In this document: piece after piece, positions 63,256-64,000 of the stretch
How positions within the stretch are numbered: position 1 is the stretch's first letter
Layout of the letters: each line of letters starts with the position of its first letter
Origin: Pseudomonadales bacterium
GTDB lineage: Bacteria > Pseudomonadota > Gammaproteobacteria > Pseudomonadales > Azotimanducaceae
Length of the DNA stretch: 64,000 nucleotides
Assembly (NCBI GenBank): GCA_019090615.1
Contig: JAHRVQ010000011.1
Coordinates: 1-64,000, forward strand
Direction of reading: 5' to 3'
Notes under the pieces: generated by a model
The model's database searches: none
Seen by the model: the letters and a program-made list of their open reading frames with translations, nothing else
What the model was told of the DNA's origin: nothing
Position numbers and translations under genes: made by a program

Positions 63256-63633
63256 ATGCATAACATTATTTTTACCTTGGCAGGATTCAGTGGCCTGGTG
63301 GCTGTCGCCCTGGGTGCTTTCGCAGCCCATGGCTTGAAGGGCAAACTGGATCAACAGTTGCTGCATGCGTTTGAAACTGGCGTGAACTATCAGATGTTCC
63401 ATACTCTGGTTTTGCTACAGACCTGTTTTATGATTCAACAGTGGGGCAAAAACTGGGCGCTTGAGTATGCTAGCTATGCGTTTGCTATGGGGATATTCCT
63501 ATTTAGTGGCAGCCTGTATCTACTCGCATTGACAAGTATGAAATGGTTAGGCCCGATTACCCCGCTTGGCGGGTTATTTTTCATTCTGGGCTGGGCTCTG
63601 CTGGCATTGGGGATTTGGCAAAATGCCCATTAA
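63256..63633 (+). CDS. DUF423 family membrane protein
   Basis: 125 residues with four membrane helices (about 5-22, 47-62, 70-92, 98-119). AVALGAFAAHGLKGKL, NYQMFHTLVLL, FSGSLYLLALT and GPITPLGGLFFILGWALL are the DUF423/YgdD signatures. Function unknown. The ATG at 63256 lies 24 bases after rpoH, and the end overlaps trmB by 11 bases. Confidence 0.94.
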   Translation: MHNIIFTLAGFSGLVAVALGAFAAHGLKGKLDQQLLHAFETGVNYQMFHTLVLLQTCFMIQQWGKNWALEYASYAFAMGIFLFSGSLYLLALTSMKWLGPITPLGGLFFILGWALLALGIWQNAH

Positions 63634-64000
63634 ATTAGAAAATAAATTCGAAAATAATAGCGCAGCGCAACCTGCCAGTAATAAGCAGGAACACCGGCGT
63701 CAGGTGAGAAGTTTTGTTATTCGAGAAGGGCGAATAACACCTGGGCAGAAAAGAGCATTGCTCAAATACTGGCCTGAATATGGGCTCGACGTTGCGGCAG
63801 ATGGCCTAATATCGGTCGATTCGGTATTTGATAAACAGCAACCCACTGTGTTGGAAATAGGCTTTGGTATGGGCGATTCGCTGTATGAAATGGCCAGTGG
63901 AAATCTTAAGACAAACTTTATCGGGGTTGAAGTTCATCGCCCTGGCATTGGCCATCTTATGCAATTAGCGGCCGCTGCGAATTTGAAAAACCTTAAACTA
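63623..64000 (+). CDS. trmB: tRNA (guanine46-N7)-methyltransferase TrmB, N-terminal part (cut by window edge)
   Basis: The frame opens at ATG 63623 and runs out of the window, 126 codons. After a polar N-terminus it reads RRQVRSFVIREGRITPGQKRAL and VLEIGFGMGDSLYEMA, the SAM-binding start of TrmB, then FIGVEVHRPGIGHLM. It makes m7G46 in tRNA. The catalytic C-terminal half is outside the window. Confidence 0.96.
   Translation, partial: MPIKLENKFENNSAAQPASNKQEHRRQVRSFVIREGRITPGQKRALLKYWPEYGLDVAADGLISVDSVFDKQQPTVLEIGFGMGDSLYEMASGNLKTNFIGVEVHRPGIGHLMQLAAAANLKNLKL

Overview
This window is the replication-origin region of a gammaproteobacterial chromosome. The evidence is the gene order (dnaN-dnaA, oriC, rpmH-rnpA-yidD-yidC-mnmE-mnmG-rsmG-parAB-atpIBEFHAGDC-glmUS), followed by blocks typical of Pseudomonas/Oceanospirillales/Cellvibrio-like lineages: gmk-rpoZ-spoT-ridA-recG, rph-pyrE, coaBC-dut-algC-argB-slmA, rpmBG-mutM-coaD-rsmD and ftsYEX-rpoH-trmB. 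The protein sequences fit that group. The sequence is fairly AT-rich and the TRAP, DAACS and rubredoxin genes would suit an aerobic aquatic heterotroph, but the genus cannot be named from this window. No tRNA, rRNA, CRISPR array or insertion sequence was seen.

Layout. 1-2078: dnaN (cut by the window edge) and dnaA on the minus strand. 2079-3088: oriC, which carries two diverged direct copies of a module made of DnaA boxes plus an AT-rich stretch. 3089-11443: ribosome, RNase P, membrane insertion, tRNA modification and chromosome partition genes. 11522-18910: complete F-type ATP synthase operon with a recognisable promoter and a clear terminator. 18976-24382: glmU, glmS and uvrD, tightly packed. 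24454-31103: accessory metabolism (TRAP transporter genes arranged convergently, ubiA, rubredoxin, dicarboxylate/cation symporter, SDR oxidoreductase). 31192-36933: recG, ridA, spoT, rpoZ, gmk. About 36960-43270: a Type III restriction-modification island lying between gmk and yicC, which are neighbours in relatives; it holds res and mod plus decayed remnants of an AlbA_2-type gene and a DUF4391 gene. 43271-54127: yicC, rph, pyrE, a DUF4124-like gene, slmA, argB, algC, dut, coaBC, radC, rpmB, rpmG. 54229-64000: an isolated hydantoinase-A-like gene, mutM, a small secreted protein, coaD, rsmD, ftsY, ftsE, ftsX, rpoH, DUF423 and trmB (cut by the edge).

The most unusual signal is a set of short tandem arrays (10-19 bp units) sitting at or just beyond gene 3' ends. 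Several begin inside the last codons, so that the stop codon itself is part of the repeat unit: atpE, the SDR gene, slmA, argB and ftsY. In argB the array is translated as a repeated TALSDE tail. Three arrays (downstream of the SDR gene, between argB and slmA, between ftsX and rpoH) share the core GCTCAAGGCTGT, so they belong to one dispersed family; the others have unrelated units. Together with the duplicated oriC module this points to a genome with marked local tandem amplification, possibly with roles in 3' end structure or transcription.
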